Below, piece by piece: positions 25,692 to 37,437 of a DNA stretch of 64,000 nt (position 1 is its first letter; each line of letters begins with the position of its first letter). The position numbers were made by a program, and so were the translations under genes. The notes below the pieces were generated by a model. The model saw only the letters and a list, made by a program, of their open reading frames with translations, was not told the origin of the DNA and did not search any database. This stretch comes from Paramecium sonneborni (taxonomy: Eukaryota > Ciliophora > Oligohymenophorea > Peniculida > Parameciidae): NCBI GenBank assembly GCA_905182985.1, contig CAJJDN010000149.1:227445-291444 (forward strand). The letters run 5' to 3'.

Positions 25692-25967
25692 GAATTATAG
25701 TTAAATCAATTAATGTACATCGGTAATTTTAGTATAATTAGAATTAGTTTATATGTAGTAGCAGTCATGATATCTGCTAAATTCTATGATGATAGATTCT
25801 TTTAAAATTCATATTATGCTAAAGTAGCTGGTATTTCACATGAAGAATTCAATCATTTAGAAAGAATCTTAGTTTTTTTATTAGACTTTAAATTGATAAT
25901 TGATCCATCACTCTTCTTTACATATCGTTAAAGAATAATATCAAACTACTTTGATAATCCAGAATGA
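25397..25967 (+). CDS. PHO80/PCL-type cyclin
   Basis: Cyclin box of the PHO80/Pcl and plant P/U class: PSISIYDYICRILKQAQCS, ECLIMGLIFMDKL, NVHRL, then AKFYDDRFFQNSYYAKV, GISHEEFNHLERILVFLLDF. These residues form the cyclin fold that binds and activates a Pho85/CDK5-like kinase. The 25-nt intron at 25723-25747 falls in the Arg codon of VHR, the expected conserved spot, and restores the frame. About 181 residues from the chosen ATG; the start is uncertain because the frame stays open upstream (see 24895-25396). Confidence 0.85.
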
Positions 25968-26344
25968 ATTATAAGGTTTATATATAATTTAATATAATTA
26001 TTAATTTATATAATCTATTCCAAAATTGAGATTTTAATTCTAAATTGTTCAAAATAACAAAATATATTAATATAAAGTATTAATTTTGTTAATAAGATGA
26101 TTTAAAATAATCAATTCATCAATATAATATTTATTGGAATCTATATCATTAACATAAATACTATAAATGAAGATCTTTGGATACATGAAAACTTTAAATA
26201 TAATTTTTTTCATATCCAAATAGAATAAAAAAAATTATTGATAATAGAATATAAAAATGTAAAGAAATAGAATTTAAGACAATAGAATTAAAAATTTCTT
26301 TTTATTGAATTTAAATTTCTAAATTATATCTATTAAAATATAAA
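25968..26344. other. AT-rich intergenic region
   Basis: About 380 bases between two plus-strand genes. It contains a short direct repetition of ATAAAATGATAAAAT just before the next start. Nothing else seen. Confidence 0.4.
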
Positions 26345-27172
26345 ATGATAAAATATAAAATGATAAAATCTAAAACCAATAAATCTGGAAGGCCACCAAA
26401 AATGCCATAATTAGAAGAAATTGAAGATGATAACTATATAGCTACAAATAAATTTGCTTTGTAAATGATGGAAATTTTCTCATCATATGCTAATTATAAG
26501 TTATTAACAATAACAGGTCCAAGTGGCAAAAAAAATAATGAGTAAATGAATGAAAGGAGAAAAAATGTAGAAAAAAATTAAAGAAAATTAAGAGAAAACC
26601 TTAAAATTTAGGAAGATTATACTTTTTTCTTAAGAGATTTAGATAAATCTAATGTACAATATGAACTTAAAAATGATGAATTAGTTGAAAAAAATTAGTT
26701 TTAACTTAATTATGAAGAATTTAGTACTTTGAATATAAGAAATGATATTTTACGTAGTATTGAATTAGTAAGTAATTAATTAAATACAACTCTTTAATAA
26801 TTTTTGATTGAATTTGTAAAGTAATTTATACAATTGTAAAATGATTAAGAGAAGTTTAAAGTAGAGTTTTTTGATTATATAATAAATAACCCAGATTAGT
26901 TTTAAGAATTAATAAATTGGAGTTAATTGTATGATGAGGCATTTGAGGAAAAAAGAGATTTCTTAAAATTAGAAGTTGAATTGTTTAAAGAAAAATTTAC
27001 GCTTAGAGGATAAGATTAATTCAAGAAGTATAAAGTAGATGAAAAAAGAGAGGCTTAATTGAAATTGGAATAGGGTCATATTTAAAAATTAGAAAAATAC
27101 GTTGGAGAACACAGATCATTAAAATTATTTATTGAGGAATTAACAGAGACATTTGATAAATTTTGTAAATGA
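26345..27172 (+). CDS. AT-hook-like, coiled-coil protein
   Basis: Intronless 275-residue ORF. Near the N-terminus is KSGRPPKMP, resembling an AT-hook core (GRP flanked by basic residues) that binds the minor groove of AT-rich DNA. The rest is helical and charged (e.g. NERRKNVEKNQRKLREN, EVELFKEKFTLRGQ), predicted coiled coil. Two nearby ATGs are possible (26345 and 26360). Function not known; a chromatin role is inferred only from the hook. Confidence 0.6.
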
Positions 27173-27357
27173 AAATATTCTATGTTATTGATTCAATAAA
27201 AATATGTTATTAAAATGAAAAGTTTATATAAAAAAGAATGTAAGATAAAAAATGATTTATATATATATATGGTATAATGAGTGGAGTAATAATAGAAATG
27301 AGATAGAAGAGTTAATTTAAAAAGCGAAATGAGTATGAGATTTAATTCAAAATAATA

Positions 27358-28411
27358 ATGAAATAAATAATAATCACTATATTGGTTATAGTAGTAAATG
27401 GTGATATAAAATAATTAGATATAAGAGAGAATTTGGTTTGCAAATAATTGATATTAAAAGGGGAATTAAAATGTAAAGAGGTACATGCAGATAGGATAGT
27501 AACAGAGGAAATAGATATTCCAACAGAGTTTAGTTCAGATGTATTGGAATTGAATAGTTTGAGTCCATTTAGAAGTGATACAAGAGCATCAGCATTTATA
27601 GAAGGGAGTAATAGAGAGGATACAATATTTATAAGTGCAAATTTTAGAGAGATTTATAGAGATGATGAAGATGAGAGTACAGATGGTAAAACAATAATAA
27701 CAGAGTTTATTTAAATTCATGGTCAATCATAATGGATGCCAATATTGGTAGATGAATAGAATACTGGTTGGAGAAAAGAAAGTAAAAATTTATAAAACGA
27801 TCATGAAAAATTAAGACATATTTTAAAGTAGAATAGTTATTTTAGTTATAAACATGAACATTTCAAAAGAAATTAATTAGATAAATATATTTATGATAGA
27901 AATGATAATAATAGAATATATGGAAAATGGAATGATGAATTAATATTTCAATATAATGATTTACCTTAGAATCACACATATATATAAGTGAATGCTAATT
28001 TTGTTATGTTAACAGATTTTTGGCGTTTTGGAACTGTAATTTTAAATATTGATTTAGAGAATGATAATGAGAGTTGATGGTGAAACTGTTTGGATGTAAT
28101 CACATCATTAAAATTTAAAAATTTGTTTGTATATGGAACATTTATTGAATGGATTATAAAATAATAGAAATTTATAAAATGAATTTAATGAAATGCTATA
28201 ATAAGAATGGACATTACCAATTAATTTAAGTGTTAAACATATTAGACATAAATTACATATTGAATTTGGTTTAGTATTAGGAGTATCTATTTACATTATA
28301 TGTTAGCATTTACCTAATTAGTGTAGTTCTGGTTAATAATTACTATTTTAAGAATTGGAATCTAGATTTCCATTGTTTAGTATTGATGATTTTACACTAA
28401 ATTATAAATGA
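27358..28411 (+). CDS. Secreted protein of unknown function
   Basis: 343 residues starting with a signal peptide (MKQIIITILVIVVNGD). The body contains an acidic loop (YRDDEDESTDG), GWRKESKNLQ, then FVMLTDFWRFGT joined over a 22-nt intron (28036-28057) to RVDGETVWMQSH. It ends with a Cys-containing region (IICQHLPNQCSSG). The spliced length is exactly 344 codons including stop. The pattern of VDGETVW in a beta-rich secreted protein suggests a carbohydrate- or surface-binding module, but I do not recognise the family. Located just upstream of a trichocyst matrix gene. Confidence 0.6.
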
Positions 28412-28446
28412 ATTAAATAGTCGTTTTTAATTAATATATTGTATAA

Positions 28447-29572
28447 ATGAAATATATAGTGTTCTTTGCTTTAGTATTGTTGACAATTGCAGCAATTGAT
28501 AATCAAACAAAGTAAAATGTTAAATAAATTAAAAAGACAAAAATCAATAGAGGAATAACATCCATCTCTTTTTAGAGCATTAAAAAATATGGCATTATTA
28601 TAAGAGTAATCATAATAATTAGATTATTCTCGTTTAATAAATGCTATAAATGATCTTGAATCTGAAATTGCATAAAATAGAGAAGATGAAAATGGCTCTT
28701 TTAATAAGGATTTTTTATCAAACAATGCAGATTAAGAGTTTTATGAGAATCAAATTACTTAATATTAAGTAGAAGTATCCTAACATGAAGTTGATTTGGC
28801 TGATCTAACAGAGGCTAGAAATACTTTATAATAATTATTAAATGATGGGATTAAAGAATAATAAGATGTTACACTCTTAAGAAATTAATTAGATTAATAA
28901 ATTAAAACAGATGCTGCTAATACTGCTGCATAATTATAAGAGTATGATGATTCTGCTGCTGCTATTGATGAAGCACTTAATTTATTGACATCCTTAAAGA
29001 ATGCTGATACATTAGTATAAGTTAAAGATAAATTGAAAACTCATTTAAGTAAATAAAATGTTTTCTTCTAACCTTTGATTGTAGCTCTAACTGATATTGC
29101 ATAATCTAAGTATTCCAACTTTTATTATATTCTCTAGTTTTGCAAATCAAGAGTTAATTAGTAAAGTCACCAACTTATTAAATTAATTGAGAACTTCTCT
29201 ACTAGAGAGTAGATTGCAATTAGTTGTCTCTTCTTAATCATTGGAAGCTTTAAATAAAGGATTACTTACTACATATGAAGATAAATTAAATATTTTATCG
29301 ACTGTTGTCTTACCTGATTTAAGAGAAAGCATAGAGATTAAAGATAGTATATTCAATTATTAAATAAAATAGCTGAAATTAAAGCCAAGACTAATTTACT
29401 TAATGATGCTAAATCAAATTTATAAGATGCTTAAGATAATTTAAAGGCTACACAAGATGCTTGGATTGTTAGAGCTAATTTGAATTCTAAATTAGTATAA
29501 TAATATGATACAGATTTATCACTTATTCAATAAGTCAAATCTAGTTTTGATAGAGCAGGTATCAAATAATGA
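28447..29572 (+). CDS. Trichocyst matrix protein (TMP)
   Basis: Structural protein of the crystalline core of trichocysts, the regulated-secretion organelles of Paramecium. 348 residues: signal peptide MKYIVFFALVLLTIAA, a propeptide, then the family-typical start of mature chains (LFRALKNMALLQEQSQQ). Long heptad regions are rich in Ala, Gln, Asp and Leu (DAANTAAQLQEYDDSAAA, IDEALNLLTSL). Introns at 28512-28536 (25 nt, 3' AAG), 29110-29137 (28 nt) and 29347-29372 (26 nt) yield exactly 349 codons including stop. TMPs are usually a large multigene family cut into two mature chains and calcium-responsive; this is one member. Confidence in family is high from the ALKNMALLQ-type motif and architecture, not from a search. 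Confidence 0.85.
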
Positions 29573-29743
29573 TTGAATAAAAATAATAAATTATTAAAAT
29601 AATACATTATCATCAAATCTATATTATTTATATTCAATATTATTATTATTATTATTTTATTTATTTTTAATCTAATATCGTTGATATCTATATTAATACA
29701 TAAAATGATAAATTTTTATTTTCTTATATAATTTTTATATTTC

Positions 29744-30583
29744 ATGCACATCAAATCATAACCTTTTTTCTTTGTTACTAAACCATATCAAGTAAATAAT
29801 ATTATTGAATCAGACTCCAGATTGCTATCCAAATAGATTGGATAGTAGAGGTTCTTAAATTGAATTACTTAAAGTGTTTTTTTTAGAATAATTGGTAAGT
29901 GATTTAAGGAAAGATAATCAATAATTATTTGATTAGATGGAAGAAATGAGAATTAAAAATTTTGATAAAGAAAATGAATATATCAATCAACTCAAAGATT
30001 TATAAGAATAATTACTAAATATCTAAGCACTGAATAAAAATTATTAATACTAAATATAATTTTTACATATGAAAATATCTTATTTAGAATCTAATCATAG
30101 AATCTTTGATTAATAATTAACTAATAGTACAGGTAACATTTTATCAAGATATTATCATTAGATTTATTTAATTCTAAATTTCTATCTGAAAGTGAAGAAT
30201 CTAATTAACAAATTAAAAGTCTCAACAATATTTTAGAACAAAAAAATATTATTATTAAAGAATATGATGATATGAAAAATAAATTTAAATTAACATAACT
30301 TGAACATTCTACTAAAATTGAACAATTAAATATTGAAATTCGAAATCTAAACAAATAGATTAATAAATTAGAACTTTAATTGATTAATTAATAAAAATAG
30401 GTTACTTTGTATCAAAATGAATCTCAATAATGGCGAAGTAAATTTTTATAATTAAATAAAACTTATAATAAAAGTTCAGAACAATTAGTTTTAACAAATG
30501 TTGAATTAGATACTGCTAAATAAGAGATATAAAAAATGTATGAATTACGTAACAAAAGAAGAAGTGTAGGAAGTATTGTTTGA
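29744..30583 (+). CDS. Coiled-coil protein
   Basis: 262 residues starting MHIKSQPFFFVTKPYQ, with introns at 29802-29823 (22 nt) and 30133-30161 (29 nt) that give an exact codon count. After about residue 40 it is almost all heptad-like (LEQLVSDLRKDNQQL, QLNIEIRNLNKQINKLE), ending in a basic KRRSVGSIV. No enzymatic domain. Likely a cytoskeletal or basal-body structural protein. Confidence 0.6.
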
Positions 30584-30632
30584 TACTGACTTTATATAAT
30601 ATTTATATTTATTATTAATTAATATAATTATA

Positions 30633-33615
30633 ATGGATATTAAATTATAAGTGGATAATCTTATTAAGCCTATTAAAGAAACTCTATAGACAATAGATCA
30701 AGTGAAAAGTTAAATAATATAATCTCATACTTAATAATTTGCACTCTCTATAATTGAGTTTGTATTTTTAGGAGATTGTTGTCCATGTACTTTAACGCCT
30801 GTAGAATACAAGACTTTAATAATACAATATATTTAATAATTGAGAAAGTACTTCTAAAACAATAAAGAATCAACAGTATGTTAAGTATTATAGTTAAATA
30901 ACAAAAGATTGTAAGTAAACTAATAAAACAACGACAAGATCATGGAGATCGTGAATAAGAAGGATTTATGAATTCAGATGAAGAAGAAACTCGTTTAGTG
31001 AAATAGATTTCTTTTTAACAGAGTACTTAGGATTATTCAAATGATGCAAACTTAGAAAAACATAAAGTACTATTATAATCAAAAGATTACGAAATTGCAA
31101 GTTTGAAAATTAAATTGTAGTTAAAAGAATAAAAACTATTGGATTTAGCAAGTGGTTATCTAAAAGATTTATAAAATATGAGAGAACAAATGTACAAAAA
31201 ATCTGATGATTTTGATTATTATGAGGTTTCATATTGTGATGTAACAGATATTGAAGATCCACGATATAGAGAATTAGTAAATAATAAAATTGCAAATTTG
31301 AAGAGTTAATATGAAAAAAAAACAAGGGAGATGTAATTGTTATATTTAATTTGTATAGATATTTATTTGTTTAAAAGTAAAAGAGTGAAATTTAGAATCT
31401 AAGATAGACTGTTGGTAATTAGGAATAAAAAATAAAAATGTTAGATAATTTAGAATATTTAATGAATCGTATTTTTACATTAGAATAAGATCCTTATAAA
31501 ATATGGAAATATATATAAGATATAAAAGGAAATGAATATTTTCATGATGTTTTTGAGAAATAAAAACCAGCTTCAGGAATTCGTTATAGAGAAGTGAATA
31601 AATTATTAATGGTAACTAAAGCTTACGATAGAGAATTAGAATATTTTAAAAAAGGAATAGAAGATCAAATGTATGTCTATTTAGAAAGAGCTTGTTAAAT
31701 CATTAATATTTAAAACTAAGATTTATTAGATGAAATTGAAGAATTAAAAAAAGAGATAGAAAGAGTTAAATAATTTGAAGGAAGAATCAATTAATAAATA
31801 ATGCGTTAATTTGAATAATTTAAAAAATAATGTAATTTTACATTTAAATAAAAATAGTAAAATAAAATTAAGATGAATACTTGGATGTAAAATCAAAAGA
31901 ATTATAATAATTACAGAAAATTTAACTGAAATATGCAACCAGATTGTGGTATATAGTGAGTTAGATAAAGAAAGGCAAAGATATAAAGGAAATGATTTTA
32001 TATGCATAGTAAAGCAAAAAGTTAATAATATAGTTAGAATGATTACGAAAAATTGACATCATAACAATTCTTAGAATTGGAAAATAATTATCTCAAAAGT
32101 ATCATCACTATTAAAACAAAGCAAGAAGAAATAGTTGAATTAAGCAATAAATTAGAATAAATGTAATTATAAAATTAAGAAATTATGACATAAAATACTT
32201 AATTTAAAGATATTATTTAAGATCTTAAAACTAAAGCTAAAAATCATTAAAAATGTTTGTAATAAACAATAAAACACATTGATTCTAAAATTAATCCTGA
32301 ATAACTTAATTTAGAAGATAACAATAGAGAAACAACTATTAGTTTTAAAGAAAAACTAAAATAATTAAGATAATAGCATAATGGATTAAAATTTATATAA
32401 GAAGTACATTTATAATATGAAAAAAATAATTTGGCTTTGGAATTTTTAAATTAATAATATGAAAACAAAGCAACTTAAACTATGATTGGAAATATAAGTA
32501 AAACTTTGGCAGAAGCTATAGAAATACATGAAATGAATAAAATTAATGATAAAACAGAAGAAGAATTTGAATATTAATAAAAAAAATTAAATGATAATGA
32601 ATGCTAAACTGATTTAATTAATATTGATGAACTTTTTAAATAAATAATAGGTTTAAAATAATAAATTAAACATTTATCTTAAGATATAGATGATATGGAA
32701 GGAGAAGGAGTAATATAATAAAATTTCTAACTTATCAATTAAAGAAATCAATCCTTTGAAATTAATTCATCTTAAAAAAGTACTAATCTTAAAAGGAGAT
32801 ATGTATAAGTTAATGAATCCAAAGATTCTAATTCAAATAATTAAGATGATCTTAGAGCATCAAATGATAAAAATAATGGATTTTAGTTAGGTTAAACTAA
32901 TTAATTAATTATTTTACATCCATAATCATCTGTTGAAAAAATTGCATAAACTTAAACATTCTTTTCATCGAAATTTTAATAAAAAGGTGTTTTTAATAGA
33001 TTATTTGAAGACAGTAAGAAAAAATGTGAAAGAATTGAATAAATTAAAAAAAATTTAGAACTTTTAGAAAAAGAACATTGGTAATAAGTTGCTGAATTAG
33101 TAAAAGAGGATTAAGAAATTATGAATGCATTTAAAGATAGTCTCTCATCAAGCAAACATTTCTATTAAAAACAGTTAAAAAGAAATCTAGAAATGGAATA
33201 AAAATATTTTCCTTAAAAGCGAAATCGAGCTTAATTTTATTTCAAAAAATTTAAAGATTTTCATGTACATTAATAAGAGTTAAGCGAAATCTTTTTTGAT
33301 CCAAATTCTAGTGATGAAAAAACTACTGAAATTTAGAGATTAAACATAAAAAGTGTAGTTGATAATAGAAAATTAAATGGGCAAATAAAATTTAATGGAC
33401 TTAAAAGAGAGGAATTCTAATTTTTTAAGTAACTTGAAAGGAGAAAATTATAAAGCAGAACTTTTAGAAGCACACAATAATCTCCAAAATAAAAGAAAGT
33501 CTAGTAAGTTTCATTTAATAAACCATTTATTGGAAGTTTAACTAGTTATGAGATGAGTGATTTTAATAACTAATAAATCACTAAACATTTGTAAAAAGCT
33601 TATGATTTGGGCTGA
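30633..33615 (+). CDS. Large coiled-coil protein, several introns unresolved
   Basis: About 960 residues of mainly coiled-coil sequence. A clear 26-nt intron at 31333-31358 links KKTRE to KQKSEIQNLRQTVGNQE. Two other frame changes (near 30765 and 31800-32050) are certain from coding character but their junctions are not resolved. The C-terminal 500 codons (about 32050-33615) are one open frame, Lys/Asn/Gln-rich, with MNAFKDSLSSSKHFYQK and a tail SFNKPFIGSLTSYEMSD. No domain recognised. Its 3' end overlaps the convergent minus-strand gene at 33578-33951 by 38 bases. Confidence 0.55.
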
Positions 33616-33951
33616 TTCTACTTTTTTTAAATTGTTATCTCACTAATGAATTTATTTAAAATTTTGGAAATTCCAATTTATTATGATTTGTAATGTCTAT
33701 TGATTTGATTTAATCTATTTCTTTCTTCTAATCTATAGGCTCTGTTGAATATCTATTTTTTACTAAAGCTTTAATCAAATAAGGAGATGTTTTTTGTTGT
33801 TCTTATATTTTAGGAAGATGTCTTGAAAATGAATTCTTTATTTAAGAGTGTTGAATAACTGATTGCATTACAAATTCTAATTCTTGCTATTTTTAAAAAA
33901 CATAATTTGCAAAAGTATTTTACTCACTTTTATATTTTCTTAATTTGACAT
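33578..33951 (-). CDS. Small conserved-looking protein
   Basis: 110 residues if a 41-nt intron follows MSNQENIK; the spliced length is then exact. The remainder (QELEFVMQSVIQHSQ, LIKALVKNRYSTEPIDQ, RISPNHKLFTNVQ) is polar with no recognised domain. Its stop lies inside the 3' end of the plus-strand coiled-coil gene, so the two coding regions overlap tail to tail by 38 bases. The unusually long intron is the weak point. Confidence 0.45.
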
Positions 33952-34252
33952 ATGATTATGTATCAAGATTATGTCTAATATTCACTTTTAAAGGATTATA
34001 AGGTTTTTTTAAAAGAGGTAATGAATACTATTACATTTATATTTATTTTAATTTAAGAATAGTAAATAAAAGATGTAAATAAACTATATAAACTTAAATT
34101 TGCAAGTTCTAAAAGATATTGTTATTATGTTATATTAAAAAATGAGTTGGAGAATAAAGGGTTGAAAATATATCATTATGAATTTAAATTAAATGAATTG
34201 ATTTAGATTAAGAAATGAAAATATTAATTATAATATGGAATTGACTTTCTGA
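33952..34252. other. AT-rich spacer
   Basis: About 300 bases between a minus-strand start and the hydrolase stop. No ORF of note. Confidence 0.4.
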
Positions 34253-35364
34253 TCATTTTTCTGTTTTTGATATATATGGTTTTTCTGAATGAAGAAGTGG
34301 TGCTCCAATATCAGGTAGAGGTATTTAATCTTTAAATTTGGATGAAATTTTGGTATCTCTTAGAGTACTATTTTATTCTTATTTTTCCATTTAAGCAATT
34401 AAAAATGAAACAGTTGCTTTCATAACATTAATAGGTCTTTTGGAATTGTGATTACCTTCAAATTAAAAGAATTCTTTAATTCCTCTAAATTTTTCTAATA
34501 AAATTTTAGGATGTTTTTCTCTAATTAGTGTATCATCTTTGGCTGAAAGGAAAACAATAGAAACATCAGTTGATAAAGCTATAAAATAAATTGAATTTTA
34601 AAACTTTGTATAATTTAAATGATGTTAAGATCATCAATATTGAATTTAGCTTCTTTTCTAATTTTAGATTTAACAAAACACCAAAAACAATTAAAACAAC
34701 ATCCTGGAATATTATAATTATTGGATGCCAACTCTTAACATAAATGAGTTAAATTAGAGAAGGGACTATCACAAACAATAATTTTAAAATTAGAATTGAA
34801 ACTGGCTGCTAATATAGCTGTAACAGAACCCATAGATCTACCCCACAAACCTATTTAAGTGATAAAAGGCTAATAAACTTTTAATAATGAAGTAAACTTA
34901 CTTTATTTGAACGTAAATAATTATAAAGATCATTAACATCTTTTGATTCATAGAATCCTAATGAAATATATTCTCCTTATGATTAACCAGAACCTACATA
35001 CTGTTATGTAATGAATTACCTGATAAATCAATTCCACATACTGCAATATTTTAAGGAAGCAAATACTCAAGTATTGTTAAAGATTCAACTCTACTGCTAG
35101 AGTTCCCATGTAAATAAATCATACATGCATGAGGCTTATCTTACATTCTGACAGGCTCAAATAAACTTAATATTTTAATACAATTTACCTACACTGTAGG
35201 ATTAATCCAAGACTGTTTACAATCTCAAAGTCTATTCTTTTTACTACTGTATCATGAATCATAAATATTTCATTCCCCATATCTTTTAAACGATAATTAT
35301 GTCTTGGAGGTCGAACTATAGGCTTCCATAACTTCTCTGTGCATTTATACTCAGGTTATCTCAT
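34253..35364 (-). CDS. Alpha/beta-hydrolase (serine hydrolase)
   Basis: 334-residue predicted serine hydrolase. Visible landmarks: oxyanion-side YLHGNSSSR, GIDLSGSGQSQGEY, nucleophile elbow LWGRSMGS (G-x-S-x-G with Ser), catalytic Asp region VFLSAKDDTLI and catalytic His region FEGNHNSKRP. This is the order of the Ser-Asp-His triad in the family; it most resembles ABHD-type peptidase/esterase proteins. Four introns (23, 26, 32 and 26 nt; the first ends AAG) give exactly 335 codons including stop. N-terminus contains CTEKLWKPIVRPPRHNY, typical of the Paramecium versions. The start ATG at 35364 lies only 16 bases beyond the PI 4-kinase stop on the same strand. Confidence 0.85.
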
Positions 35365-35380
35365 ATTTTAATAATTAGTA

Positions 35381-37223
35381 TCAATAATATATAGTATTGG
35401 TTTTATACTAAAAATAATCATATAGGGTTGTTGTCCATGAATTACTAGATTCTTTTACTATATTCTAAATATTTAGATATAATTGATCTAATGTTTAATT
35501 CTCCATAAATCTTTTACGAAAGTCTTCCACTTTAAATCTCTCCAAACTAGCCAACAGATTATGTTTTGGACTAAAATTCATTAAATTTACAAATGTTATG
35601 ATTTCATCTATCTCACATTACAACGCCATAAGACCTTAAAATTTAAAATTATATATATATATACCTTTAAATATCAATGTTTAAAAGTAATTGTGGAAAT
35701 AACTACCTTGTCCATCTAAAAGTTCCTCATATTCTTATATTAATTTAAATGGAGCAGATTCAAATCCTAAATTACCTGGTGTTAAACTTAATACAAATCC
35801 AAAATCTATATGTATTATATGTCCTTAATTATCTATTAAAATATTTCCATTATGTCTATCTTTTAATTAAAATAAATAACAAATTAATGAATATCCTGCA
35901 AGACTTTACAAAAAATTTGTCTAAGCATCTTCAAAACATTCAAAAAATGTTTAATAGAATTATTTCAAACTTAATTCTTAATAATCTCTTTTTATTTTAT
36001 CCATAGACACAGTATTAGGAATGAACTCTAATATTCCACTATTTGGAGATGTTAAAATTATATCATAAGGTCTTAAAAAGATATCTAAATTACGTTTCTC
36101 AAATATTTGCTTTATTTTTTTAATCATCTACATAATTAATAATTCATTTCTTAAATCATCACCTCCCTTAATAATAATTTATCTAATTTAATATGTCTTA
36201 AGATCTTTATATTAAGATATCTTTTATATTCTCCTCTATGTAACATTCCAATCTTCTCCCCATATTGAATTACAATTGATAGAAGATGCATAAATATCTT
36301 TATCTCTGGGTTTCTTTTTCATTTTTTAATTCTCAGGATTTAAATGAAATTCTATTTTTTTTAATGCCAATCTCTTATATCCTGATACATTACTTTTTTA
36401 ATTCATCTATGTCATATTGCTAAAGTATCTTTAATTGTGCAATATTTCTCATTTCTTTCTCAATATCATAAAAAGGATTCAATTCTTAAACATTATTACT
36501 ATTTTGATAGATTTCAACGGCTCTCTTAATAAACTCTACTTCAGATGGACTAAATAATCTTCAATAATACTCAATTGTTTCTACTATAATTTTATAAGGA
36601 ACTCTTTTTGCTGTATTGAAACAAGTAAATTCATCTTCAACAATATTAACTACTAAACAAGAATCCATCATTCCATGATTAAATGGTATAGTAATACCTC
36701 CTTATTAAGTTAATTACCATAAAAAGTTAATGTTTTAATTAATTTTTTTCAAAAATGTTATCATTTATTATTTCCTTTCTTCAATCACTATTCCTTTAAG
36801 TCTTATACTCTATTCAATTAAATTGAAAATTAATTAATCTTATCTATCTTAATAATTTGCTCTTGCTTCTTTCATTAAATACACTAAGTTTATTATCATA
36901 TAAATCTATTACTGTCCTTAAAATAATCTTCTCTACTATTTGTATTAGTCAATCCTTTATTTACATATTCGTGTTTAATTAACTATAATAATTCCTTTGT
37001 TTACTGTCTAAAAGTTTATGAAACTCTCTTTTATAGGATAATATTTAGACTCTTCATTTAATGCTTTTAAAGTCCATTCTAATCTATAATAATTTGAAGA
37101 ATTCAACAGGCCATACTTCTTCAAAAACTCTTCAAGATGTTGATTACCTGTCACATAATATATGTAACTAATATGATTGATGTATATACCAAAGTTGAAA
37201 TATATATTAATGGATTTCTTCAT
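35381..37223 (-). CDS. PI4K: Phosphatidylinositol 4-kinase (type III beta-like)
   Basis: Lipid kinase making PI4P on Golgi/endosomal membranes. The N-terminal part has a helical lipid-kinase-unique-like region (RLEWTLKALNEESKYYPIKE). The catalytic domain includes LRPYDIILTSPNSG, LKDRHNGNIL (catalytic loop) and HIDFGFVLSLTPG (metal-binding DFG). The C-terminus ends SWTTTLYDYFQYKTN, diagnostic of PI4K. About 596 residues. Introns: 21 nt near 36550, and 35635-35664 (30 nt, 3' AAG) within the FK-GLMALQ segment. One base too many occurs in the T6 run at 36394-36399; five T would give an exact 597-codon gene, so I regard this as a sequence error. Smaller than animal PI4KB; N-terminal exons upstream of 37223 are possible. 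Confidence 0.9.
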
Positions 37224-37437
37224 TATTTATGTTTTCTTAAAACTTCTTTATTATATCAAATTTTAAGCTTTCAGAATCTTCTTACTTTGATATACATTTT
37301 AAGAGTTAATTTGTCAATTCACATATTGATACCTATAAAGAATTCATACACTGCATGATAAATTTGATATAAAATAATCAATAAAATTTTTAAAGAATCT
37401 CTTTGTAAAATAACAAAAACTCATATATTTTCATTTC

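Noticed and set aside
35749..36006. Plus-strand 85-codon ORF
   Set aside because: Antisense to the PI 4-kinase catalytic loop.
36354..36362. Second homopolymer error in PI4K
   Set aside because: On recount the T run has eight bases and the frame through LALKKIEFHL is correct; only the T6 at 36394-36399 needs correction.
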